Assembly (NCBI RefSeq): GCF_947500835.1
Contig: NZ_CANMTQ010000003.1
Span: 186,001-250,000 of the forward strand
Origin: an uncultured Halomonas sp.
GTDB lineage: Bacteria; Pseudomonadota; Gammaproteobacteria; Pseudomonadales; Halomonadaceae
Length of the DNA: 64,000 nt
Direction of reading: 5' to 3'
Made by a program: the position numbers and the translations under genes. Shown piece after piece: positions 26,098-34,246 of the stretch (within the stretch, counting starts at the first letter, position 1; the number at the start of each line of letters is the position of its first letter). The notes beneath the pieces were generated by a model. That model was not told the origin of the DNA. It ran no database searches and saw nothing but the letters and a program-made list of their open reading frames with translations.

Positions 26098-26426
26098 TGG
26101 CGTATGTCTATCTGTTCGTGGCGATCGTCGCCGAGGTGCTAGCCACAAGCGCTCTCAAGTCATCCCAGGAATTCACACGCTTCTGGCCAAGTGTGCTGGT
26201 AATAGGAGGCTACGGACTGGCCTTTTACATGCTGACCCTGGTACTGCGCACGGTGCCGGTGGGTATTGCCTACGCCTTCTGGGCTGGGCTCGGTATTGTG
26301 CTGGTCACCTTGATCGGCGTCGTCGTGTTCAAGGAAAAACTCGATCTTGCCGCCGTGCTGGGGCTTGCCATGATCATTGGCGGCGTCGTCGTCATTCAGC
26401 TTTTCTCCAGTGCCTCGTCTCATTGA
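26097..26426 (+). CDS. Small multidrug resistance (SMR/EmrE family) transporter
   Basis: A 109-residue, four-helix SMR protein. Key residues are present: the membrane Glu of FVAIVAEVLATSALKSS (position ~13, E14 of EmrE) and AYAFWAGLGIVLVTLIG with the conserved Trp. The start ATG 26097 overlaps the stop of the PACE gene, AAGGAG lying 9 bases upstream. It would function as a dimer exporting quaternary ammonium or other cationic compounds by proton antiport. Ends 34 bases before dacB. Confidence 0.94.
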   Translation: MAYVYLFVAIVAEVLATSALKSSQEFTRFWPSVLVIGGYGLAFYMLTLVLRTVPVGIAYAFWAGLGIVLVTLIGVVVFKEKLDLAAVLGLAMIIGGVVVIQLFSSASSH

Positions 26427-26460
26427 TCGATACAGCTTTTCACCTGTCAGGATTATCATC

Positions 26461-27903
26461 ATGCATCGCCCGCTTCTCGTCTTGCTCTCCATTTTTCTGC
26501 TCGCAGGAACTCCCTTCACCCTCATGGCGGCGGGGTTCGATCGCGTCAATCGATTGTCAGACAAGGGCTTTGCACTAAGCGCTCAAGCGCGATTGCTCGA
26601 CAGCGGCAAGGTGCTCGGTGAAATCGATGCGGAGCGCCAACTTTCGCCGGCGTCGGTATCCAAACTCTATATCGCCGCGGCGGCATTGGACCGCTGGGGG
26701 CCGCAACACCGTTTCAAAACACGGCTGGCGACCAGCGGCTGGATTGATCAGAACGGCGTCTTGCAGGGCGATCTGGTGCTGGAAGGTGGCGGTGATCCGG
26801 CGCTGGTATCAAAGGATCTCTGGCAACTGATCCAGGGGCTACGCCAACAGGGTGTCACCTCAGTCAACGGCCAACTGGTCATCAGCCAGTGGCGCTTCGG
26901 TCCGGTCGAGTGCATCACCAAGGATCGCTGCAATTCCCGCACTCACTCACGCAACTCCTACGACGCGCTGCTTTCTTCCGCCGGGGTCAATTTTGGCAAC
27001 TGGTGCGTGAATGTTCTGCCAGGCGCCAAGGCCGGTACGCCCGCCCGGGCCATGAGTTGCGACATCCTGACCCCCTTGGTTGAGGTGAACAATCGCGTCA
27101 AGACCATGATCGCCGGAGAGCCGACCCGCCTCAGCGCCGAGCGTGTCACCCGGGATGGCGTGGATACGCTGGTCATCGATGGGAGTATTGCGCTCAACAG
27201 CAGCCCGCGCCAAGTCTATCGCTCCAGCTCCGACCCTGGGGGCCAAACCGGAATGACGCTGCTTGCCATGCTGGAACAAGCGGGCGTCACGGTCAGCGGC
27301 GGCTACACCACTAGCGTCACTGCGCCGCCTGCCGGCAGCAGGGAACTTGCCTCGGTGGAAAGCGAAACAGTGCAAACACTGTTGCTGCGCACTTTGAATT
27401 ATTCCAACAACTTCATGGCCGACATACTCAGCCTGAATCTGATCGAGCAGCCCCGGGCCTCCCTAAGACAAGCCGGTGGAGAGATAGAGGGATTTGCCCA
27501 GTCATTGCCGGGGCATGGACCCGTGACGCTTTACAGCGGTAGCGGCCTGACCACTGAGAACCGCACCTCGGCGAAGGGCGTCAATATGCTGCTTGAAGCC
27601 ATGTATCGCCGTGCAGCGCTGTTCCCCGCTTTTGTTGCAGGTATGCAGGCTCCCACCAATGGCCCGATGCGCTTCATTCGTCGTGGCAGCGATATCTTTC
27701 AGCATCACGTCATGATCAAGACCGGCACCCTCAATCAGCCTTTCGCCGTACGCGCCCTGGGCGGCTATTTCCGCACCAGTAAAGGTCGCTGGGGCACTTT
27801 CAGCGTACTGGTCAACGGCAATGGCACCACGCCCTATCTTTCCTGGTCGGAAGTACTCGATCCTCTAGCTGAAGATTTAACGGCAATGATCCTGAACAAC
27901 TGA
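26461..27903 (+). CDS. dacB: D-alanyl-D-alanine carboxypeptidase/endopeptidase, PBP4 family
   Basis: A 480-residue periplasmic class C penicillin-binding protein. A signal peptide (MHRPLLVLLSIFLLAG to LMAAG) is followed by the serine motif SVSK (Ser65, Lys68), SNN in LNYSNNFMAD and the KTG box in HVMIKTGTLNQPF. It would trim the terminal D-Ala or cleave cross-links in peptidoglycan during growth. Start ATG 26461 fits the signal peptide; the longer frame overlaps the SMR gene. It may be co-transcribed with the two efflux genes, though the functional link is weak. Confidence 0.93.
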   Translation: MHRPLLVLLSIFLLAGTPFTLMAAGFDRVNRLSDKGFALSAQARLLDSGKVLGEIDAERQLSPASVSKLYIAAAALDRWGPQHRFKTRLATSGWIDQNGVLQGDLVLEGGGDPALVSKDLWQLIQGLRQQGVTSVNGQLVISQWRFGPVECITKDRCNSRTHSRNSYDALLSSAGVNFGNWCVNVLPGAKAGTPARAMSCDILTPLVEVNNRVKTMIAGEPTRLSAERVTRDGVDTLVIDGSIALNSSPRQVYRSSSDPGGQTGMTLLAMLEQAGVTVSGGYTTSVTAPPAGSRELASVESETVQTLLLRTLNYSNNFMADILSLNLIEQPRASLRQAGGEIEGFAQSLPGHGPVTLYSGSGLTTENRTSAKGVNMLLEAMYRRAALFPAFVAGMQAPTNGPMRFIRRGSDIFQHHVMIKTGTLNQPFAVRALGGYFRTSKGRWGTFSVLVNGNGTTPYLSWSEVLDPLAEDLTAMILNN

Positions 27904-27981
27904 TGATGCGTGCATCTCATGCCAGGCGCTACGCTTAGGTGTATCAGTTACTGAAAGCAGACCCAAAAAAGGATATAGATC

Positions 27982-28410
27982 ATGGACGACATCAGCTATT
28001 GGTACGCCATCAGCGCGGTGGTGCTGTTTTTCAAGATGTTTGCGATCTCGCTTTATCAAGGCTATCACCGTATCGGCAAGCGGGCCTTCACGACCCCGGA
28101 AGACGCCAAATTCGCCGGTCGCACGCCGCTGAACGAAGAACTGGCGCCAGTACAGCGCGCCGCCAACGCCTGGCGCAACGATCTTGAAAACATTCCCATC
28201 TTCTTCATCCTCGGCGTCGCCTATGCCTGGGTCGGCGCCTCCCCGGATGCGGTTCCCTGGCTGTTCATGACCTTCACGATCGCCCGCATCCTTCACACCA
28301 TTTTCTACCTCATGGCAATGCAGCCCTGGCGAACTGTCGCCTATGGAGTGGGGATTCTGACGCTGATCGGCATGTGCTGGCAGATCGTCACAGCATTGGT
28401 TTGGCAGTGA
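27982..28410 (+). CDS. MAPEG family membrane protein
   Basis: A 142-residue membrane protein with four predicted helices of the MAPEG superfamily (membrane-associated eicosanoid and glutathione metabolism). The recognisable block is AANAWRNDLENIPIFFILGVAYAW, with the Arg/Asn/Glu-Asn-IP pattern of the glutathione-binding helix, and FTIARILHTIFYL in the third helix, both typical of microsomal GST-1-like members. A glutathione transferase or peroxidase role is plausible but unproven in bacteria. Start is ATG 27982, with AAAGGATATAG upstream. Confidence 0.9.
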   Translation: MDDISYWYAISAVVLFFKMFAISLYQGYHRIGKRAFTTPEDAKFAGRTPLNEELAPVQRAANAWRNDLENIPIFFILGVAYAWVGASPDAVPWLFMTFTIARILHTIFYLMAMQPWRTVAYGVGILTLIGMCWQIVTALVWQ

Positions 28411-28506
28411 AACCAGTCATGCAATCCAAAGAAGGCTTTGCACGATCACATGCAATTTATTGCTGTCGCTTTAGCCTGCAAGTCATTTCGATGATGGATA
28501 GTCTTG

Positions 28507-30402
28507 ATGAAAAAATACGTAAAATGGATAGCGGCGCTGATTTTCGCAACGTTCTGTGTCAATACGGCAGTTCAAGCGGATACCCCAGTCGCTTCTACCC
28601 TGGAAGTAGAAAAAACAGGAGCACAACCTCAGGTAATGTCTACACCGCTTAATCAAACGATCGATCAAGAAATCCTGCCTCAGTTGGATGTTTTTTTCGA
28701 AAAACTTCTCGCTGAAAAAGAAGATGTTACCCTTGACGGTATTCAGGCTCTTAATGGTAAAGACAAGTTCCTTCCCGGGAAAATAGCGATCGGATTGAGC
28801 TATTTGCTGTTGAATACGCCGGAAGAAAGCCCAAGGTTCGACCACTACCTCGAAGGCTATCGAACAATAGCGGATATGACGGTTGATGAGCGTAACGAAA
28901 CCTGGGGTATCTATTACTACTTATCCGCGCTCTACCGCTTGAAAGAGGCGGATCTTCTCGAACGTGCAGTCAGTCAGAAAACACTGAAAAAGCTCAAGAA
29001 GAAAACCGATTGGCGGAAGTTTGTCGACCAGGATGATTACTCGTTGATCAAGCTGCCAACCAACTATTATGGGGTCGCGTTCTCGATAGCCAGATTGCGC
29101 TATCTGCTGGGCTGGGAAGACAAGTCGAGCAGCGAAAAGCTGCTGCAGAAAATGATGGACCACTACCGGGAATATTCCGGTGACTACGGCTTCTCTGACG
29201 AAACCAACGGCGAAGGGCGCTTTGATCGCTACAGCATTCTTCTTATCGGCGAGATATCCCAACGCTTCATCGAAACTGGCATGGACGTCACACCGCAGAT
29301 GAAGAAGTGGCTGCGCAACGCTGTCGACGTCATCCTCGTGAGGCTTAATGAAGATGGCCATGGCTTCAGCTTTGGGCGCAGCATTGGCGCCTATGGAGAT
29401 ACCGCGTTTCTCGAAGTGCTGTCCGCAGCGGCCTACCTCGACGTGCTGACGCCCAAGGAAAAAGAGATGGCCTATGCTTTCGCCACCAGGGCCACCCAGC
29501 GATATGTGAGCTTCTGGTACGACGACGACATGAAGTCCGTCAACCTATGGGACAAGGGCCGTACGACAGATGACTATCGCGGCAAGCACCGCATCCTCGG
29601 CGAGAATCTGAGCCTAACGCATCAGCTGATCTATACCGCTAACCTCTGGAACGAAATAGGCTATGAAGGCAAGACACCATCAGATGATTTCGACGCCTGG
29701 CTGAAAGAACTGCCTACAAGCACCATCACTTGGTTTGCCAAGGGCGAGTACGATAGAGCCTTGGTCACCTATCGGGATCAAAACCATGTCATCAGCTTGC
29801 CGCTGATCAATGGCGGTAAATCCCAGCACATGAACAACCCTTATTATCCCATTCCCTTCTCCAATGCCATGTTGGAAGGAACCCCAGACGAGGATTATCC
29901 TCAGCTATTGCCCCGGTTCAGGTTAGCGGACGGTGATGAGTTGATACCGGCTGCCTTTATACGCAACGTGCAAACCTCACGAGAGGGCGATACCTTCACG
30001 GTTACCTATGAACAGGAAGAAGTCGATCGACTGGGTAAACGTCGCCCCATCACAGACGATCGCCTGAAAGTCGAAACGCAGTACGATTTTTCACGGGGTA
30101 AGATCACGCGTACCGATGTTTACCGGCCAACCGAAACGTTGGAGGTGGAGAATATCCGATTGGAATTTGCCAGCTTCTCGGAAGAGGCGGTTATTGACGG
30201 CAATACGGTGACGTTCAATAAAGGTGACGTTACAGAGTTTTCGATCAGTGGGCTCGACGTGTGCGAAGTAGAAAGCGTTAATGGCAAGCCGCCCTACCAG
30301 ACCCCGGTCGGGCCATTGTTGACACTAGTTACCTGCGAAACTGGCGACATGACGATGGACGAGCCGCTGAAAATCTCTTGGTCGATAAAATATAAGCCGT
30401 GA
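28507..30402 (+). CDS. Secreted protein of unknown function, probable helical-toroid plus beta-sandwich
   Basis: A 631-residue secreted protein. The Sec signal peptide MKKYVKWIAALIFATFC to VQA is cut about residue 25. Residues ~40-400 are helix-rich with repeated aromatic stretches (WGIYYYLSALYRL, GEGRFDRYSILLIGEISQRF, DDYRGKHRILGENLSLTHQL); the C-terminal ~200 are beta-rich (DTFTVTYEQEEVDRLG, KVETQYDFSRGKITRTDVY). That order recalls polysaccharide lyases of the heparinase/alginate-lyase type, but I see no certain catalytic motif. Base composition is lower in G+C than the flanks. It begins an AT-rich stretch extending to ~31.9 kb. Confidence 0.72.
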   Translation: MKKYVKWIAALIFATFCVNTAVQADTPVASTLEVEKTGAQPQVMSTPLNQTIDQEILPQLDVFFEKLLAEKEDVTLDGIQALNGKDKFLPGKIAIGLSYLLLNTPEESPRFDHYLEGYRTIADMTVDERNETWGIYYYLSALYRLKEADLLERAVSQKTLKKLKKKTDWRKFVDQDDYSLIKLPTNYYGVAFSIARLRYLLGWEDKSSSEKLLQKMMDHYREYSGDYGFSDETNGEGRFDRYSILLIGEISQRFIETGMDVTPQMKKWLRNAVDVILVRLNEDGHGFSFGRSIGAYGDTAFLEVLSAAAYLDVLTPKEKEMAYAFATRATQRYVSFWYDDDMKSVNLWDKGRTTDDYRGKHRILGENLSLTHQLIYTANLWNEIGYEGKTPSDDFDAWLKELPTSTITWFAKGEYDRALVTYRDQNHVISLPLINGGKSQHMNNPYYPIPFSNAMLEGTPDEDYPQLLPRFRLADGDELIPAAFIRNVQTSREGDTFTVTYEQEEVDRLGKRRPITDDRLKVETQYDFSRGKITRTDVYRPTETLEVENIRLEFASFSEEAVIDGNTVTFNKGDVTEFSISGLDVCEVESVNGKPPYQTPVGPLLTLVTCETGDMTMDEPLKISWSIKYKP

Positions 30403-30759
30403 GTATTTGGTTGTTTAGGATGCTCAAATGAATGGCGATAATAGTATATCAAGCAGGTGTTTGATCTCGAAGTCGCTGATACGGAGTTGAATAGGATTGT
30501 CGGCGGTCTCTGGCTGTAATAACGTATGGTGGAGAGAGTTAGGCGTGGCGTATTTTCTTGTGTTAATTGAGATCTTGCTCGTCGCGATTTGCCAGAAGAA
30601 TCTCTCTGCTACATTATATAAAAAACCTATAATATTATCTTAAGATATTGAATATGGGCTTCTTCACGATCCAAGTTAGCCGGTCCGGAAAATTTGAAAA
30701 TAGGGACTGTCTTAAAACGCCCCAAACCCAAACTTGCCATAATAGTATATGGATATCTA
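30403..30759 (+). other. AT-rich intergenic region, possible 32-residue peptide
   Basis: Much lower G+C than the chromosome around it. The best small frame is GTG 30545 to TAA 30643, preceded by GGAGAGAG and encoding a mostly hydrophobic peptide (VAYFLVLIEILLVAI then a basic tail). It could be a membrane micropeptide, but compositional bias alone could give such a frame. A TATAAT sequence at 30628-30633 is a candidate -10 box for the downstream gene; no matching -35 is clear. Confidence 0.3.
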
Positions 30760-31746
30760 ATGAAAATTATCCTTCCTAAGCGCTTTGAGAGAGACAGTAT
30801 TGATGCTTTATTTGTCGAATTAGAGAGATCCCAAAAATTTCCCGATGAAGTTGTACTGGACTTCTCAGCGCTTAGCTATTCTATGCCTACGGCTATGCTT
30901 GTTGCAGGCTCAAAAATCAGGGGCTGGGTAAAAGAAAGACATGAAAATGGCTATATTTCAAAAACTGAAGGGATAAGTTATGGCGTTGCTGCCCACTCTT
31001 ATCTAATGCACCTTGGTTTTTTTGATTTCATATACATAAATACCGGGAAGAGGATGGGGGAGGCCAAGGGTTCTGGTAGCTACTTGCCAATAACAAGAAT
31101 TAGCCGACCGGATGTGTTGGTCGAAGAGTCTGGTTTGGAAGAGTGGTATAGCGCTATAGAGAGCAAGGCGAGGAAATTGGCAGTTATCTTGTCTGGGTCA
31201 TGTGAAAATAGCCAGGAGCTTAGAACGTACACTTACTCTATAAGAGAGATAATCAGGAATGTGTTTGAACATTCAGGTGTAACGGAATGTTATATTTGTG
31301 GACAGCGTTGGTGGAATAATCGCGTTGAGATTTCAGTTCTTGATGAGGGGGTTGGAATTTCTTCCACGCTAAGAAAAGCGTTCGAAGTTCAAGAAGATGC
31401 TGACGCTTTGGATATGGCTATTAATGCAGGGGTAAGCAGGACGTCTTTCATGAATGATGACGATAACTTATATCAAAACTCTGGTTTTGGTCTTTATGTG
31501 CTGAGACATGTTGGTGCTAGCTTTGGATGGTTTGCAATAGGAAGTGGTTCTTCAAAATTGATTGCTGTTAAAGGCGATAAATTTTTTTCTGAATTTAGGT
31601 TTGATGGGACTTTTATAGGGCTGCAGCTAGAAAAAACTCCTCGAAATTTTAGGGATGTTCTCACAGATATTATTGAGTCAGGAGAAGAAGATCTTCAGCG
31701 GATGGGTGTAAGTAGAAAGGCGTCTGCGAGATCAAAATTATTGTGA
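30760..31746 (+). CDS. Orphan STAS-like/HATPase (GHKL) protein
   Basis: A 328-residue cytosolic protein. Residues ~1-90 look STAS-like (EVVLDFSALSYSMPTAMLVA). Residues ~150-300 are a GHKL ATPase with N box SIREIIRNVFEHSG (Glu163, Asn167), G1 box LDEGVGIS (Asp195) and G2 box NSGFGLYVL. The layout joins an anti-sigma-antagonist-like domain to an anti-sigma-kinase-like domain in one chain; there is no His-phosphotransfer region, sensor or membrane segment. Codon use and G+C are far more AT-rich than the flanks, indicating recent acquisition. ATG 30760 follows GGATATCTA; an upstream TTG frame lacks support. No partner gene is adjacent. Confidence 0.78.
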   Translation: MKIILPKRFERDSIDALFVELERSQKFPDEVVLDFSALSYSMPTAMLVAGSKIRGWVKERHENGYISKTEGISYGVAAHSYLMHLGFFDFIYINTGKRMGEAKGSGSYLPITRISRPDVLVEESGLEEWYSAIESKARKLAVILSGSCENSQELRTYTYSIREIIRNVFEHSGVTECYICGQRWWNNRVEISVLDEGVGISSTLRKAFEVQEDADALDMAINAGVSRTSFMNDDDNLYQNSGFGLYVLRHVGASFGWFAIGSGSSKLIAVKGDKFFSEFRFDGTFIGLQLEKTPRNFRDVLTDIIESGEEDLQRMGVSRKASARSKLL

Positions 31747-32050
31747 AGTTTATTTATTTGGCTGGCAAGATATCAGGAGGTGATTCTCATCGGCTAGATT
31801 TGGGGCCTTAACCGTTATAACTGATCTTCGTCAGTCGTCGCTCCTAGCCGATTCCGGTCATTCATATGAATTTCGTGTGACAGGAGTTCCTACGACTCAG
31901 GCTCTGCCAATAATTCCCTACCTGGGCCTCCTGAAGACTTTTCCTGGCAGCCTCACGGGCATCCACCTGCCTACGCGAAACAGCAAATTCCCGTAGAATG
32001 CTTGAATCGTCATACACCGCGCTGCTGCGCCACGACTTCAAGGATGCCGT
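31747..32050. other. Intergenic region with a long-range hairpin and palindrome
   Basis: No gene is seen in these 304 bases. They contain the hairpin at 31789-31852, annotated separately, and a perfect 12-bp palindrome ATTCATATGAAT at 31860-31871. From ~31880 the composition returns to the high G+C of the chromosome and the rest is the leader of dgt. The compositional boundary therefore lies just after the hairpin. Confidence 0.5.
31789..31852 (+). ncRNA. Candidate structured RNA element between the AT-rich island and dgt
   Basis: ATCGGCTAG (31789-31797) pairs perfectly with CTAGCCGAT (31844-31852). Inside it ACTGA (31820-31824) pairs with TCAGT (31831-31835) around a TCTTCG loop. There is no T-run after the outer stem, so it is not a simple terminator. 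It could be an RNA element, a processed 3' end, or part of an insertion boundary. Confidence 0.3.
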
Positions 32051-33397
32051 ATGTCGCAGATGCATTGGGAACGCTTGCTCGATCCCACCCGGCTTAACGA
32101 TAAGCCCCGGGAGCTTCAAGAGCCTCGCGACGAGATCGGGCGTAGCCCGTTCCACAAGGATCACGATCGCATCGTCTTTGCCGGGTCGTTTCGGCGCTTG
32201 GGGCGTAAGACCCAGGTACATCCGCTGACGGATAACGATCATATCCATACCCGATTGACCCATTCCCTGGAGGTGGGCTGCGTGGGCCGCAGCCTGGGCA
32301 TGATCGTCGGCGAGGGGTTGCGCGAACGGCTGCCTGACTGGATCACGCCAGCGGACATGGGGGTGATCGTGCAGGCGGCGTGCCTGGGTCACGATATCGG
32401 CAATCCGCCCTTTGGCCATGCCGGTGAATACGCCATCCGCGACTGGTTCAAGCGCGCCGAGAATAACGGTAGCGGCCTGCTCGAGGGGCTTTCGGATACC
32501 GAGCGCGCGGATCTTCTGACCTACGAGGGCAATGCTCAGGGCTTTCGGGTCGTGACGCAGATCGAATACAACCAGTTCAAGGGTGGCATGCGCCTGACCG
32601 CGGCAACCCTGGGCACGCTGCTCAAGTACCCCTGGACCGTGGAACATGGTGGCAAGGCGGGCAAGTTCGGTTGTTACCAGTCCGAGAAGCAGCTGCTTCT
32701 CGACGTGGCCCAGCGGCTGGGGCTCAAATCCAAGGGTGACTGGAAATGGTGTCGACATCCCTTGGCCTATCTGGTCGAGGCTGCCGACGACATCTGCTAT
32801 GCGCTGCTGGATCTCGAGGATGGTCTGGAGATGGGCATTCTGCGCTTTAATGAAGTCGCGGACGTGCTCACCCAGATTGCCGGCGGCGAGCCTGCGGATT
32901 ATGCCGAGATGCAACAGGATGGCGTCTCCCAGCGCCGCCGCATCGCTGCACTTCGTGGAGCGGCCATGGAACGGGCGGTCAACGATGTAGGCGCTGTGTT
33001 CATTCAGCACGAACAGGAATTGCTTAACGGTGCGCTACAGGATGACCTGCTCGAACTTTGCCATCCGGACCTGGGCTGGGGTGTCGCTGAGGCCAAGAAT
33101 CTTGCACGCCAACGCATCTTTCAGAACGAGCGCAAGGCAAAGCTGGAAATCGGCGCCTACACGACCTTGGGTATTCTGCTCGAAGCCTTCATTGGCGCCG
33201 CCCATGAGCTGCATCATCACGGCCATTCCACCTTCAAGCATCAGCGGGTGCTGGCGTTGATCGGCGAGAACACCCCGCGCTCCTCCTGGACCCTCTACGA
33301 CAGCTATCGGCGCATGCTGGATTTCATCGGCGGCATGACGGATCACTACGCGGTGGATCTGGCTCAGGAGATGGGCGGGCGTTTGAAGGCGGAGTAA
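32051..33397 (+). CDS. dgt: Deoxyguanosinetriphosphate triphosphohydrolase family protein
   Basis: A 448-residue HD-superfamily dNTPase that removes tripolyphosphate from dGTP or other dNTPs. Metal-binding His and Asp residues are visible in HIHTRLTHSLEV and CLGHDIGNPPFGHAGE; RRLGRKTQVHPL upstream and EAADDICYALLDLEDG in the middle are family blocks. Length matches type-2 bacterial dNTPases rather than E. coli Dgt (~505). Such enzymes control dNTP pools and some limit phage replication. AAGGA precedes the ATG. It is followed after 65 bases by an RNase T2 gene on the same strand. Confidence 0.94.
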   Translation: MSQMHWERLLDPTRLNDKPRELQEPRDEIGRSPFHKDHDRIVFAGSFRRLGRKTQVHPLTDNDHIHTRLTHSLEVGCVGRSLGMIVGEGLRERLPDWITPADMGVIVQAACLGHDIGNPPFGHAGEYAIRDWFKRAENNGSGLLEGLSDTERADLLTYEGNAQGFRVVTQIEYNQFKGGMRLTAATLGTLLKYPWTVEHGGKAGKFGCYQSEKQLLLDVAQRLGLKSKGDWKWCRHPLAYLVEAADDICYALLDLEDGLEMGILRFNEVADVLTQIAGGEPADYAEMQQDGVSQRRRIAALRGAAMERAVNDVGAVFIQHEQELLNGALQDDLLELCHPDLGWGVAEAKNLARQRIFQNERKAKLEIGAYTTLGILLEAFIGAAHELHHHGHSTFKHQRVLALIGENTPRSSWTLYDSYRRMLDFIGGMTDHYAVDLAQEMGGRLKAE

Positions 33398-33462
33398 GCC
33401 GCATCGATCATTCAATACGACAAATGAGCGTTGTCATGACACGACAAGGCATCTGCACGATT

Positions 33463-34245
33463 ATGAAAAAGACAGTCTTGAAAAGGGTGGTCTTAAAGGG
33501 AGCGTGGCTGTTTGCGTTGTTGCTCGCGACCCTGCCCGCCATGGCCGAACCCAGGCTCGAAGCCGAGGGCTTCGATCACTACGTGCTGGCGCTGACCTGG
33601 CATCCTGGGTTCTGTCAGACGACCAGCCACTCCCGCAAGGAGTGCCGTGATACCGAGGTGCAGGAAGCCGAAAGGCAAGGCTTTGTTCTTCACGGGCTAT
33701 GGCCCTCGCTACCAGAACGCTTCGCCGACGAGGGTGTTACGCCTAGGCGCTGGCGCGAAAAGGGATGTTTTCTCGAGCAGCCACGAGCCGACGGCAGCTT
33801 CTGTCGTGCCCATGCGCCTTTTGCTTTTGTCGAGTCTTTTGAAGATAGGTTGGACGAGGCGATGCCCGGGCGTGCCAGCTGCCTGGATCGTTATCAGTTT
33901 GCCAAGCATGCCGCCTGCCTGGCCCTGCCGGCGGAGGATTATTTCGCTACGGCGATGGATCTCATGGAGAAGGTCAATGCTAGCGCCTTCGTCGATTTCA
34001 TCATGATCAATCGCGGCGGCACGATCGAACGCAATGCGTTGATCGATGCCTTCGAGGCGGCTTTTGGCAAGGGAGTGGGCAGGGCGTTGAGTCTTAAATG
34101 CGAAGGCTTTGGCAAACGCACGCTGACAGAAGTGCGCATCGGTATCGCTACGCCGCATCTCGAGGAATTTCCCGCTGCAAGGAGCCTTGTGCCGCTACGG
34201 CGCGGACGCTGCGCGCCGCATATCACTCTGGCGGCATCGCTCTGA
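33463..34245 (+). CDS. rna: Ribonuclease T2 family protein (RNase I-like)
   Basis: A 260-residue periplasmic endoribonuclease. The signal peptide is MKKTVLKRVVLKGAWLFALL to AMA (cut about residue 28). The first catalytic segment reads FVLHGLWPS with the active His, the second YQFAKHAACL with the Lys-His pair; Cys residues in FCQT, ECRD and CLDRY would form the family's disulfides. It cleaves RNA without base preference. ATG 33463 is preferred because it starts a proper signal peptide; an ATG at 33424 would add 13 residues. Its stop is convergent with the NERD gene, 1 base away. Confidence 0.9.
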   Translation: MKKTVLKRVVLKGAWLFALLLATLPAMAEPRLEAEGFDHYVLALTWHPGFCQTTSHSRKECRDTEVQEAERQGFVLHGLWPSLPERFADEGVTPRRWREKGCFLEQPRADGSFCRAHAPFAFVESFEDRLDEAMPGRASCLDRYQFAKHAACLALPAEDYFATAMDLMEKVNASAFVDFIMINRGGTIERNALIDAFEAAFGKGVGRALSLKCEGFGKRTLTEVRIGIATPHLEEFPAARSLVPLRRGRCAPHITLAASL

Positions 34246-34246
34246 A

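Noticed and set aside
28411..31880. Prophage or integrative element
   Set aside because: AT-rich composition suggests transfer, but no integrase, transposase, phage gene, tRNA target or direct repeat was found.
31862..33010. 382-codon frame antisense to dgt
   Set aside because: It is the reverse-strand shadow of a strongly recognised dNTPase gene; the start lacks a ribosome-binding site.
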